Assembly: GCA_902728285.1 (NCBI GenBank)
Contig: CACVBU010000402.1
Coordinates: 1,776,528-1,840,527 of the forward strand
Reading direction: 5' to 3'
DNA: 64,000 bases
From: Clytia hemisphaerica
Lineage: Eukaryota > Cnidaria > Hydrozoa > Leptothecata > Clytiidae
Shown here: positions 36,240-47,545 of the stretch, piece by piece
Layout: each line of letters starts with the position of its first letter
How positions within the stretch are numbered: the first letter of the stretch is position 1
Translations under genes and position numbers: made by a program
Notes under the pieces: generated by a model
What the model saw: only the letters and a program-made list of their open reading frames with translations
The model's database searches: none
Told to the model about the DNA's origin: nothing

Positions 36240-39200
36240 AGACAAATCAAAAGTAGTCATGGCATGCAAGCATTCAGGATATAGGATGAAGTCCGACCAA
36301 TGACGGAAATTATGACGAAGACATTTCCCTTCAAATAAAAAGCTCTCATCAGAAAATTTCAATGAAGGACGATCTACATTCAGTATTTCAAATGTCTGAC
36401 GTTGCAAAGCATTTTTTTGCTGATAGAAATGAGAAAATCAGTCTTACTTTTCAAAAGAAACGCTTAATTCTTGTTCCCTATCACCAATTAAAGATTTGAT
36501 AAGAATTTTTCTGGACTAGAAATTATTTCAGTTTTGACTCTCCTTTGGATTGATTGGCCTTTTTTGGCATTCAAGTCTTATTTCAATTTTTAGTCTAGAT
36601 GTTTTTTTGTGGCTTGGAGAAAACTTTATGAGACTGCCAGGTCTTTTCCCAATTTATTGATAAAGATTCAACTTAAAACAGCCAGTGATTTGTTGACCAC
36701 ATTATTTGGATGATTTGTAAATAGAGAATCCACTTAAACAGCCAGTGATTCGATGAGAAAATAAGTTAGATTACATGTAAAATAAATACATGCATGGTCT
36801 TGTTCGACTTTATTGCAGGCACTTGAAATAATGATTTGGAGTGTTGTATATGAGTCATTTAAAATACAAGCATGGTCGTCATCTTGTTTGTCCATTCATT
36901 AAATTGATTGCGATAGAGCTTTAGGAGAAATTGACATGTTCATTACATTTATCTTCTTTTTCAGGTCTATTGCAGACTCTAGAAATAATGATTAGTTGTG
37001 TGGTATTTCAGTCAGTGATTCGATGTTACACATTAGTAGGATGGCATGTAAAATACATGGTTATAGTCTTGTTTGTCCATTCATTAAAATTGTTTGCGAT
37101 AGAGCTTTAGGAGAAATTGACATGTTCATTACATTCATATTCTTTTTTGACTCTATTCCAGACATTTAAAATAAAGTTGTGTTGTAATTCATTCAGGAAT
37201 TCAAAGTAAAATTTAAGTGAGGGCTAGAGCCGACATGATAATTGTAGTAGAATAAGTTAACTTTTTCATATTTTCTAAAGTCGTTTGCAATGGAGCCAAG
37301 GAGAGCCTAACTTATTCGTTTTATGAAGAGGTTTCGGCATTCTAAGCTCCATTACAGACATGATCAATTTGAAATATATAAAGTGATCTAGGATTAAATC
37401 TGAGCAATCATTGAGTTTTGACGAATAGATTTCTGCAAAATTTCCATGATGGACGATGCTAAAGTCTGTATTTCATTTGGCAGATGTTGCGATTGATTTT
37501 TTTGCTGATAGAAAGGAAAGAATTAACTTTTCTTTTCAAACGAAATTTTTTTATTCTACTTTTCCATCACCAATGAAAGATTTGATAAGGATTTTTCTGG
37601 AATAGAAAACATATCAGTTCTAGATCTTCCTTGTGTTGACCCTTGGTGTGTTCCAGTCTTATTTCGATTTTCAGTCATCAGATGTTAAGTTGTTTTTTGT
37701 TGTATAGAAAAAACAATATTATGCTACCAGATCGTTTCCCAATTTATTGATAGAGAATCTACTCAAACAGCCAGTGATTCGATGACAAAATTATAGTTAG
37801 ATTACATGTAAAATACATCTTTGGTAGTCATTTTGTTTGTCTATTGATTAAAGTTCTTTGTGATAGAGCTTGAAGAGAAATTGACATGTTCATAACATTC
37901 ATCTTCTTTAATAGCTCTATTGCAGACATCAGAAATAATGATTACTTGTGCTGTATTTGAGCCAGTGATTCGAGATTACACATTAGTAGGATGACATGTA
38001 GAATACATGGTAATAATCTTGTTCGTCCATTCATTAAAATTGTTTGCGATACATGTTTTTTCTTTTGAAATATGCACTATGATCTAAGACTCTTAGATCA
38101 CAGTACATATTTATAACGTTTATAAGCATACGCAGGCTCAGTTTTGGAAACCTAAACAATGGCTCTATTGTTTGAGAACAATAGAATGCTCAGCATAATG
38201 CGAGCCTGATATAGGTGTAGACACTTGCTTATAAAAAGAAAAACATGTAGAGCTTTAGGAAAATTTGGCATGTTCATAACATTCGAGTTCTTTTTTGACT
38301 CTATTGAAGACATCAGAAATAACGATTAGTTGGATTTAATGATTAAATCCAGCCAATGATAGATTTTTGACGGAGAGATTTCCCTTCAAATGAAAAAAAC
38401 TCTTATTGAAAAATTTCCATGATGGACGATGCTACAGTCTATATTTGAAATGTTAAATGTTGGGATTGATTTTTTTTTGCTGATAGAAATGAAAGAATTA
38501 ACTTTTCTTTTCAAAAGAAACATTTTAATGCTGCTTTTCTATCACCAATAAAAGATTTGATATACAAGTGTTTTTTCTTGGCTAGAAAACATTTCAGTTC
38601 TTGAAAACATTTCAGTTCTTGAAAACATTTCAGTTCTTGATCTCATTTGTGTTTGCCTTTGTGACGTTCAAGTCTTATTTCGATTTTAAATCTAGAAGTA
38701 TTTTTGTGTGATTAAAGAAAACTTTATGATGCTGCCAGGCCTTTTCCCAATTTATTGATAGAGAATCTGTTTATGCAACCAGTGATTTGATGACAAAATT
38801 AGTCAATTGACATGTAAAATATATGGCTGGTAGTCATCTTACTCATCTTAAAAGCTCTTGTATGGAGAGACTCTTCTGATAACTTTCTGATACGGTCTCA
38901 AAGTCGTTCGCAATAGACTCCTTGTTAATTTGTTCATTTTATGATGAGACTAGTCTTCTTGGGCTCTGTTGCAGACATTTGAATTGAAAACATACATAAT
39001 TTTTGTACCGTGGGATTCAAAGGCCGTTATTCGACCTGAGAAGACAGATCGCTTGTTTAGTCATCAAAAGTAGTTATGTCAATCATTCAAGTTCTAGGAA
39101 CAATGATGGAATTTTGACGAAGAGATTTTCCTTCAAAGGAAAAACCCTCATCACAAAATTTCCACGATGGACGATGCTACAGTCTGTATTTCAAATGTCA

Positions 39201-40190
39201 GATGTTGGGATTGATTTTTTTTTTTGCTGATAGAAATGAAAGAATTGACTTTTCTTTTCAAATGAGATATTTTGATTTTCTATCACCAATTGAAGATCTG
39301 ATTTACAAGTATTTTTCTGGACTATACCTTATGGCGTTTAAGTCTTATTTCGATTTTAAGTAATTAGATGTTAAGTTGTTTTTTGTGGTATAGGGAAAAC
39401 TATATGATGCTGCCAGATCGTTTCCCAATTTATTGATAGAGAATCTGCTTATGCAACCAGTCATTCGATGACAAAATGAGTTAGATGACATGTAAAATAC
39501 ATCTTTGATCGTCATTTTGTTTGTCCAATTATTAAATTGTTTGCGATAGACCTTTAGTAGAAATTGACATGTTCATTACATTTATTTTCTTGTTCAGGTC
39601 TATTGCAGACATCAGAAATAATGATTACTAGTAGTTGTGTGGTATTTCAGTCAGTGATTCGAGGTTAAACATTAGTTTGATGGCATTTAAAGTACATATG
39701 GTTATAATCATGTTTGTCCATTCATTAAATTGTTTGCGATAGAGTTTTAAGAGAAATTACCCTGTTCATTACAATCGAGTTCTTTATTGACTCTATTGAA
39801 GACGTCAAAAATAATGATTAGTTGTATTTCAGCCAGTGATTCGAAGTGAAATATAAGCTAGAAGGTATGTTGAATGAATTAAGAAAATTAACTTGTTCAT
39901 ATTTTCTAAAGTCGTTTTCCAAGGAGTTAAGATGAGCCTGACTTATTTGTTTTGTCAAAGGTTCGGTATTCTTTAAGCTCCATTACAGAAATTATTTCAG
40001 TTTTGCCTTTCCTTTGCATTCCTTGGCATTTGTGGCATTCAAGTCTTATTTCAATTTTTAGTCTAGAAGTTTTTTTGTGGTTATAGAGAAAGCTTTACGA
40101 TGCTGCCAGGTCTTTCCCTAATTTATTAATAAAGATTCAACGTAAAACAACCAGTGATTCGATGACAAAATTAGTTAGATTACATGTATA
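36240..40190 (+). repeat. Hairpin-bearing modules, third block (four type A hairpins)
   Basis: Hairpins at 36422-36482, 37507-37568, 38482-38543 and 39229-39284, roughly one per kilobase, each in the TTGCTGATAGAAATGA context and followed by CACCAATT-like sequence. A 25-bp unit with ACATTTCAGTTCTTGAAA is tripled at 38585-38640. No coding sequence seen. Confidence 0.65.
38052..38247. mobile_element. 196-bp MITE with TA duplication, inserted in a repeat module
   Basis: Neighbouring modules read TTGCGATAGAGCTTTAGG; here the TA is duplicated and separated by 196 bp that starts CATGTTTTTTCTTTT and ends AAAAGAAAAACATG. The interior has further inverted repeats (CTAAGACTCTTAG, TCTATTGTTTGAGAACAATAGA). 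Because many empty-site modules are present, the insertion is certain; the TA duplication suggests a Tc1/mariner-like mobiliser. Confidence 0.88.
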
Positions 40191-41118
40191 ATCGCACGAT
40201 GGGTTATTTTTTCTTATTTGGCACGCCCTCAAAGAGAGCAATTAATCGTTAATTGCATCCTGTAGAGAGCAATTAATCGTTAATCACACTCTTCAATGCT
40301 GCGCCAATGTTTACAAAAATGATTTTAATGTTTTTTCTTACATTTTTTTTGCATTGAACGTTTTAATTGCATTCGAAATTCATTTTTTGAGAACGAAAAT
40401 CAATAAACAACAATAAAAGAAAGACACAGAGAGAAGAGAAAAATATAAAACTCTCAGTGTAATTTCTGTAATTTACTTTCCTAAATGGGAAAAAGCAGTG
40501 AAAGCCATTGTGCGATTAGCTCGTAATCACATAATAACTCGTACAAGTCGAAAATTGCACTCGTGATTTTTTTGTTTTGAATTTTCCTCGTCCTTTCGGA
40601 CTCGGAAAATTAATAACAAAAAAATCACTCGTGCAATTATATTCGAATTGCACTCGTTATCATGTGATTACATATACTAATCGTCAGCCGTGCAAAATTA
40701 CTCGAATCTGATTGGTTTAGAGGAGTGCGATTAATCGTTAATTGCACTATTACCACTTTTTGCACTCTTCGGCGGGGGGACACTTTTGTCCCCTTATTCT
40801 TTTCTCTCCCAAGTCCTGTGTCAGAGACTTTTTTTTACTATATAATAAAAAACAAAGACATTTTTTTTCTTCAATATAAAAAAGAACAAAGAAATTTTAC
40901 GTTACAATAGCTTCTTTCAATTGAAAACAAAGAAAAATTACACTGCAATGTTTTCTTTTTAAACAAAAGAAAAAAAGGAGGTTTTCGAATGTTTACAAAA
41001 AAACTATGATTTACTAATGATTATTTACTGACGATTACCTTGTAACAAAGGACTCGTGCAAATTACTATTTTCTCCTTTGTTACTCGTGATTAATCGTTA
41101 ATTGCACTCCAAACCATA
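40191..41118. mobile_element. Foldback repeat, copy 3, inserted in a module
   Basis: 40191-40690 is the reverse complement of 1440-1950. The remainder to about 41118 is AT-rich with further TAATCGTTAATTGCAC motifs. The surrounding module is interrupted at TTAGATTACATGTA and resumes at ACAAATACATCTTTGG, so the whole 0.93 kb is an insertion. Ends resemble TAATCGCACG/CATACGATTA. No transposase. Confidence 0.75.
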
Positions 41119-42952
41119 CGATTACTAGTACAAATACATCTTTGGTAGTCATTTTGTTTGTCCATTCATTAAAATTGATTGCGATAGAGCTTTAGGAGAA
41201 ATTGACATGTTCATAAGATTCATCTTCTTTTTCGTAGCTCTATTGCAGACATCAGAAATAACGATTAGTTGTGGTGTATTTCATTCAGTGATTCGAGAAT
41301 ACACATTAGTAGGATGGCATGTAAAGTACATGGTAATAATCTTGTTTGTCAATTCATTAAAATTGTTTGCGATAGAGTTTAAGGAGAAATTGCCCTGAAA
41401 TTGACTTTTTTCCAGACATCTGAAATAAATTTGTGCTGTATTTCAATCAGGTAATTCGAGGTAAAATAGGTAAGTTAGGGCTAGAGATGACGATGAATAT
41501 ATTAAGAGAAGTTAACTTTTTCATATTTTCTTAAATGGTTTGCAATGCCAAGGAAAGCCTGATTTATTCATTTTGCGAAAAATTTGGCTTCTAAGCTCCA
41601 TTACAGACATGATCGATTTGAAATATGTACAGTGATATATGATAAAATCCGGCCAATGATGGAATTTTGAAGAAGAGATTTTCCTTCAAAGGAAAAAATT
41701 TCATCGGAAAATTCCATGATGGACGATCTACATTTGGTATTTCAAATGTCCAATGGTGCGATGCCTCTTTTTGCTGATAGAAATGAGAGAATCAAGTCTC
41801 TCTTTTCAAAAGAAACGTTTGATACTTGTTTCTTATCACTAATTGAAGATTTGACTAGAAAACATATCAGTTCTTGATCTCCTTTGTGTTGACCCTTTGT
41901 GCGTTCAAGTCTTATTTCGATTTTCAGATGTTAAGTTGTTTTTTGTTGTATAGAGAAAACTATATGATGCTGCCAGATCGTTTCCCAACTCATTGATAGA
42001 GAATCTACTCAAACAGCCAGTGATTCGATGACAAAATTATAGTTAGATTACATGTAAAATACATCTTTGGTAGTCATTTTGTTTGTCCATTCATTAAAAT
42101 TGATTGCGATAGAGCTTTAGGAGAAATTGACATGTCCATAACATTCATCTTCTTTTTCATAGCTCTATTGCAGACATCAGAAATAATGATTAGTTGTGTT
42201 GTATTTGAGCCAGTGATTCGAGGTTACACATTAGTAGGATGGCATGTAGAATACATGGTAATAATCTTGTTCGTCCATTCATTAAAATTGTTTGCGATAG
42301 AGCTTTAGGAGAAATTGGCATGTTCATTACATTCATATTCTTTCTTGACTCTATTGAAGACATCAGAAATAATGATGTGTTGTATTTCAGTCAGTAATTC
42401 GATGTAAAATATAAGTTAGGGCTAGAGCCGAGATGATAAATGCAGTAGAAGAAGTTAACTTTTTCATATTTTTTAAAGTCGTTTGCAATGGAGCCAAGGA
42501 GAGCCTAACTTATTCGTTTTGTGAAGAGGTTTCGGCATTCTAAGCTCCATTACAGACATGATCGATTTGAAATATGTACAGTGATCTTGGATAGGATCCG
42601 AGCAATGATGGAATTTGACGAAGAGGTTTTCCTTAAAATGAAAAACTTTCATGATGGACGATCTACATTCAGTATTTTTAAATGTCCAATGTTGCGAAGC
42701 ATTTTTTTGCTGATAGAAATGAGAAAATCAATCTTTCTTTTCAAAAGAAGCATTTTCGATTCTTGCTTTCCATCACCAATTAAAGATTTGATAAGAATTT
42801 TTCTGGACTAAAAATTATTTCAGTTCTGAATCTCTCGTTGCATTGATTAACCTTTGTGGCGTGAAAGTCCTATTTCAATTTTTTTGTCTAGAAGTTCTTT
42901 TGTAGCTTGAAGAAAAGTTAATGAGCCTGCCAGATATTTTCCCAATTTATTG
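41119..42952 (+). repeat. Hairpin-bearing modules, fourth block (two type A hairpins)
   Basis: Hairpins at 41776-41837 and 42712-42774. The upstream companion hairpin is intact at 41659-41717, while near 42606-42650 it has lost its 3' arm by deletion. The modules end abruptly at about 42950. Confidence 0.65.
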
Positions 42953-42979
42953 GACCTACCCCGGTGGGGTGCAGGTCCT
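42953..42979. repeat. Strong GC-rich hairpin at the module cluster edge
   Basis: GGACCT and AGGTCC enclose ACCCCGGTGGGGT; about 11 base pairs in 27 nt. It marks the end of the repeat region. Function unknown. Confidence 0.5.
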
Positions 42980-43615
42980 ATAAATTAACCTCTGTCCATA
43001 TACTGATGTTCAAATGTTAAAATTTTCCTATCAACAGATTCATGTAAAAAAGTAACGAAAAAACGTCGAGTAAAGCTCTGATTGGCTGCACACATAAACA
43101 TACTTTTTTCCAAAATAAACAAACATATAATAAATAAATAAACAAATTTCTAAAGTATGAGGTAACCTTTACTTGTCTCAGTGAAAAGTAAAAGTGAAAA
43201 TGAAAATCAGCCAAAATTGTTTCTACATGACAAAGCATAATTTGAGGCCGAAAATGAGATTTTGCTAATAATGAGCCTCAGTCCAAATTTCCTGTATGAT
43301 TATAAAGCAAAAATGGTGTGGGCCAACTAAATCTGATTTTGGAAAATTTGCCTGGATTTAAATAGTCAGCGACTGAAAAAAACGCGAACTAAAATCTCGC
43401 AAAAATCTTCTCAAAATTTACTGTCTCCCATCCCTCACTCATACGTTTAATGTTTACAAGTTGTTTCTGGTAGATCAACCAAAGGTGATGTGATATATTT
43501 GTTCATCTCTGACACATCATATAAGGTGATGTGATAGTTTTTAAACAATTATCTCAAATCAGATACAAATGATCTGATGATTTGATAAAATTAAGTTTAA
43601 ATTTTCTATGTAATA
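42980..43615. other. Non-coding spacer
   Basis: AT-rich, no convincing gene. It would include the 3' untranslated region of the minus-strand gene at 43616-44806. GGTGATGTGATA occurs twice at 43484-43530. Confidence 0.5.
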
Positions 43616-44806
43616 TCAACTGCCTGACTGATCTAAGTCTTTTTCGAAAAGAACAATCATTTTCTCCATCACCACTCGAAGATATCTTTCCAACATTATT
43701 TCTTCTTGACATAAAATGTTCTTATTACCAGCAGGTTCACATTTGTGGTTGAAGTAAAAAGTAGCGCCTGAAACTTCTTTGTGTAGATGTCTGTTAAGCA
43801 AGTAGGCGAAGCTTAAGTTTAACGTGTTCTTTGTCTTTGAGAGTTGTCTAGCCTCGCTTTGAGACAACCACGTGATATTGAATACATCAAAATAATTATG
43901 CATACGCTGCACTACGAATCGTTCCGAATGGCTTAGACGATCGTTTTTAAATAAGACAACGCAATATAATTTATTTCCCTTCAGTTTTTCAAGTTTGAAT
44001 TTTAAGAAATGTGCAAACTGAGCAATACCATCCCAATCGAAAAACTGCGTCAAATCTTTAGTATAAACGCGTAAAAACACTGTAGTGTCGGTAAACGTTT
44101 CTGGGAATTTAAAGTCAGGAATAAGTGTTTTAATGTTATATTCGAATCTATTGAAATGTGGATTCAGAATCAAGTTGTAGATAGCAGATTGAGACGGCAA
44201 TATTCCGTAGATTTCATCTCGATAAAGAATTGATGTGGTCGAAGCGACAATTCGGTGGTTTGGGAACATGGCCAGTGAAAACGAATTTTGTGTTTTAAAA
44301 TAACTTTCATAAGATGTAGAATGAAAAACCATACGAATAACATGATAATTTCCTATTTCTGAAAGTTCTTGTAAAGTCGATTGAAACTTGGTTAAGAACA
44401 AAATAATATTTCGTGGTGATCCTGCCAACAAGCAATTCGGTTTTAAAGTTGTTTTGAAATCTGATAACACCGCATGGTCAGTAAAACGTTGAGTTTTCGA
44501 ACTTAGATAAAGCATCAACGACTCGAATTGTAACTCTAAATTACCGTCAGTTTTGCTGATCGCTGTGCAAGATCTCGCATCCTGGTCATAAAACTGCACG
44601 TGGAAACAGGGGTTTCGTATGATGCCTTTCAGAAAGTTAAAATATCCCAAATTCCATTCTACAAGTCCAAAATCAAATCCATCGACAAAAATGGTCAAAT
44701 TAGTTTGGACCAAACAAAACTTTTTCACCTGCAAGGACTTACTTCTTGAGGCAGTTGTTGCAGTCATCAGAAAAAGGCTTTCAAATATATAGAATATAGC
44801 AACCAT
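43616..44806 (-). CDS. Predicted secreted or lumenal protein, unknown family
   Basis: A 396-codon uninterrupted frame, by far the longest non-transposon frame in the window. The N-terminus (MVAIFYIFESLFLMTATTAS) looks like a signal peptide or signal anchor. Several N-glycosylation sequons (NLT, NIT, NLS) and scattered cysteines fit passage through the secretory pathway. Notable blocks are FVDGFDFGLVEWNLG, HVQFYDQDARSC, NIILFLTKFQSTL, QFFDWDGIAQFAHFL and the cysteine pair near CEPAGNKNILC. No family was recognised; a glycosyltransferase-like Rossmann or alpha/beta fold is possible but unproven. No intron seen. It lies 0.9 kb from the next gene, same strand. Confidence 0.7.
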   Translation of the reverse strand: MVAIFYIFESLFLMTATTASRSKSLQVKKFCLVQTNLTIFVDGFDFGLVEWNLGYFNFLKGIIRNPCFHVQFYDQDARSCTAISKTDGNLELQFESLMLYLSSKTQRFTDHAVLSDFKTTLKPNCLLAGSPRNIILFLTKFQSTLQELSEIGNYHVIRMVFHSTSYESYFKTQNSFSLAMFPNHRIVASTTSILYRDEIYGILPSQSAIYNLILNPHFNRFEYNIKTLIPDFKFPETFTDTTVFLRVYTKDLTQFFDWDGIAQFAHFLKFKLEKLKGNKLYCVVLFKNDRLSHSERFVVQRMHNYFDVFNITWLSQSEARQLSKTKNTLNLSFAYLLNRHLHKEVSGATFYFNHKCEPAGNKNILCQEEIMLERYLRVVMEKMIVLFEKDLDQSGS

Positions 44807-45680
44807 TATAAATACCTCGTTGTTTTTACTAATGAAAGTAAAAAAAAAAAATTCGACCGAGTACCTTACAGCTTCTCTCGTATATTACTCTTATAAAACT
44901 TTTTCTGAAAATATTTATGTATCCTTGAAGAGCTACTTGACAGGGGTTTGATTTGAGTGAGATTGACAAATCTAATAGATTCACAGAGTGAAGTGAAGTG
45001 AAGAGACTACAATAAGATTTGAATTATTCATTCCTTGTTTTTTTTCTGTTTTAGAAATAGCGTAGACCTCGCAACTTCATTTGTTTAACAGACAGGGATT
45101 TAAGGAACATATGATAACTACCGTACTGTGCGTACACTCCTTTTAAAAATTTTGAAGAACAAGCCCAATTTTGACTAAAACTAAAGGTAAAATTAAGAAC
45201 AATCCTTGACTTAGATTTCAGAAACAGCTGAGAATTTACGAAAAAAAAACGAGAACAGCTCAAACAAAAATTAAATTAAAAAAAGCGCATAACGGTGATC
45301 ACGGAAAGAAAGTTTCCAAATCACGTTATCACGGGTTAAATTTCCTTTCTATCACGATCAAGTTGATCACGTTGGCTCCTCTGATCCCGCACTTTAAAAT
45401 CTTAAATCACGAAATCACGAACTTTAAAAACGCCAATTACGCCATCACGATAACCGCAAGATGAATGAAAGAGACCATGAAAATTACTTTCAATAAGATT
45501 GAATTTTATACATATTGGTAAAAAACTAAATTTTTAAGCTTTCATAAAATTGTGTTCAATTCTTCAGTAGCGAAAATCAATTATTTGACTGATTTTTCCT
45601 CCATTCGAATTAGGGTTTCATCGGCACAATCGACAAATGTGTGTGGTACGTTTTAGCAAGACCTGGCTGTTTTAATTGAT
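44807..45680. other. Non-coding spacer with ATCACG repeats
   Basis: Between about 45294 and 45455 the motif ATCACG/ATCACGA recurs many times in imperfect spacing. No gene is supported. Confidence 0.5.
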
Positions 45681-46487
45681 TCATTTAGTTCCTTGAAAAA
45701 AGTCGTAAAATTTTGGACACTCCGGCTCCCATTCAAGCTCTGTTTTGATTTTACTAATATCATATATTTTCCCTGCGATCCCTTCGCCTCCTGTGAATTG
45801 AACATCAATTCCGGTAACATTGGCTATGTCTTGAATATACATTGGATATCCATCAGCTACTAGGAAGACCTCTCTTTCAATCTTGGATGGATTCTGTAGA
45901 CATTTAACAACAGCCCTGGCAGCATCATCATAGTGAAGCAAATTCATCCAATTTTTCGGTTTCAATGGTATCTTTTCGACACCTCTCCAAAAATGATGAT
46001 TTCCATATTCCTTACAGTATAAACCAGCCAAACGTAAAATACAGCCCTTATTTTGGCGCACAATCTTTTCTCTTGCCAACAAATTTTGACTTCTCTGAGT
46101 TGAGGTTGTTTCTGTGTTTTCGTCGACAATATCACCGAAATTGTCCTCGTAAACACCTCCAGATGATGTCAAAACAAACGCAGATACAGGGAGATCTGTA
46201 TCCCAATGCTCTTTAATACTGAACTCAATATCCTCAATGCACCCAGTCATTGAGGGCGCACAAAACACCACAAAGGGCGCCCTGCACGCCTGGCTCTCCT
46301 CTTTCGTTATTGGCACGAATCCTTCTTTCTTGAACTGTTTGCTTCTCTCAATGTCCTTTGATTTATTCTTTACTGTCACCTTGGCTGTTGGATATGTGTT
46401 TTTCCATATTAGCGCTATCCTTATTCCAAGCCTTCCTGCACCAACAACCAATAAATCCTCTGACATTTTGGTTAAACCAAGTTTCAA
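45681..46487 (-). CDS. NAD(P)-binding Rossmann protein, YeeZ/SDR-epimerase-like
   Basis: 268 codons, intronless. The N-terminus has the dinucleotide-binding motif VVGAGRLGIRIAL (GxGxxG). Further epimerase-like landmarks are VFCAPS, the strand and loop FVLTSSGGVYEDN, the helix region LLAREKIV (where extended SDRs have YxxxK, here without the tyrosine), ILRLAGLYC, and NLLHYDDAARAVV. This order matches the YeeZ group of atypical extended SDR proteins known in bacteria and some eukaryotes. The missing catalytic tyrosine implies a role other than classic epimerisation, or an altered site. Start at 46487 is the first ATG; the ATG at 46466 (MSEDLL) sits closer to the Rossmann strand and is equally likely. 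Substrate unknown. Confidence 0.8.
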   Translation of the reverse strand: MKLGLTKMSEDLLVVGAGRLGIRIALIWKNTYPTAKVTVKNKSKDIERSKQFKKEGFVPITKEESQACRAPFVVFCAPSMTGCIEDIEFSIKEHWDTDLPVSAFVLTSSGGVYEDNFGDIVDENTETTSTQRSQNLLAREKIVRQNKGCILRLAGLYCKEYGNHHFWRGVEKIPLKPKNWMNLLHYDDAARAVVKCLQNPSKIEREVFLVADGYPMYIQDIANVTGIDVQFTGGEGIAGKIYDISKIKTELEWEPECPKFYDFFQGTK

Positions 46488-47545
46488 TTAAAACAGTTTA
46501 AGTATCCTTTAAAAGCCTAAAAATTGGTCATTGATTTGTTTTCATCACTTCATACTGTCAATTTCGCTGTATTGCAATCATTTAAAGTCCAGTACGCACT
46601 CGAGTGAGCGCTCATGTCTTTTTTAATGTAATTGGAGAATACTTGACAAACTAATGTAAACAATTTTGTTGACATAACACACGTAATGTTATGTCACTTT
46701 GAATTGAAATTACCATTTCTTTCCTGTTTCAAGCAATTTCAACAATTTTCGAAAGTGATCTTTTTTTATCGAGAAATTACCATGGAATTAAAAAAGCCAA
46801 CATTGAACAAAAATCATGAAGGTTAATATATGGAGAGTGAGTCGACAATTTTATTTTGATTAATCATTGGAAGCAAACTGAGATTTAAAAAGAATAACAC
46901 GTAACGAATTTGAAAATCGTAGATGCAAATTAAACTTTCATATTTGATACACACTTGCAAAATTTCAAGTCAATCGGATAAACATTTCATAAATTTTCGC
47001 CCCCCCCCCCCCAAAGATGCTAAGAAGGGTTAAGGTAAGTAACTTTTAACGACGATAAAAGACTGATGACAAATCTTTCGCGAACCTTACCTTCAGACAA
47101 ATTATTTCACATGGATTGAATTTAAATCAAAGTTATAAGATTTCCATTAAAAATTATTACCTATTCTATTTCGTTTGTTATAGAAAATGATATGTACAAG
47201 AAGAAAAACACAACAAAAATCAAGACAAAAACAAATTACAACATTTAAAGTAACAATATATAAAACCAAAACTGAATATAAAACGCCCAAAATTCCTTCC
47301 TAAAACATCTTCTCGCTGAAGTTAGCGCTTGAAAGCACATATTTTATCGATCCCGGTCTCAATCTCTCCTGGAAATGGAAGAGTATGTACGAAAAAAACA
47401 TCGGTCGGCGAACCGAGATCCGATTTAATAACTGAGACACTCAACATGTGACTAATGAAAAAAGATGAAAATTAAAATACATATACAAATCTTTACCATA
47501 AAAATAATACATTAGTTTGTCTTCATTTGAAGAAAATGTCTGATT
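46488..47545. other. Non-coding spacer
   Basis: AT-rich with a C11 run at about 47000. It contains the promoter side of the epimerase-like gene and the 3' side of the mTOR gene. No gene seen. Confidence 0.5.

Larger units (their letters stand above)
27060..37450 (+). repeat. Right copy of the ~10-kb tandem segmental duplication
   Basis: Same order as 16752-26230. It lacks the LINE insertion of the left copy, but carries an expanded satellite array (about fifteen units against five) bracketed by GCGTGAAT repeats, a tRNA-like insertion at 33.3-33.7 kb with its own hairpin, and four rather than three type B hairpins. Boundaries approximate. Confidence 0.75.

Noticed and set aside
14677..42774. 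CTGATAG...GAAAC in the hairpins as a hammerhead ribozyme
   Set aside because: The required CUGAUGA and GAAA plus cleavage triplet around three stems are not present; the fold is a two-part single hairpin.
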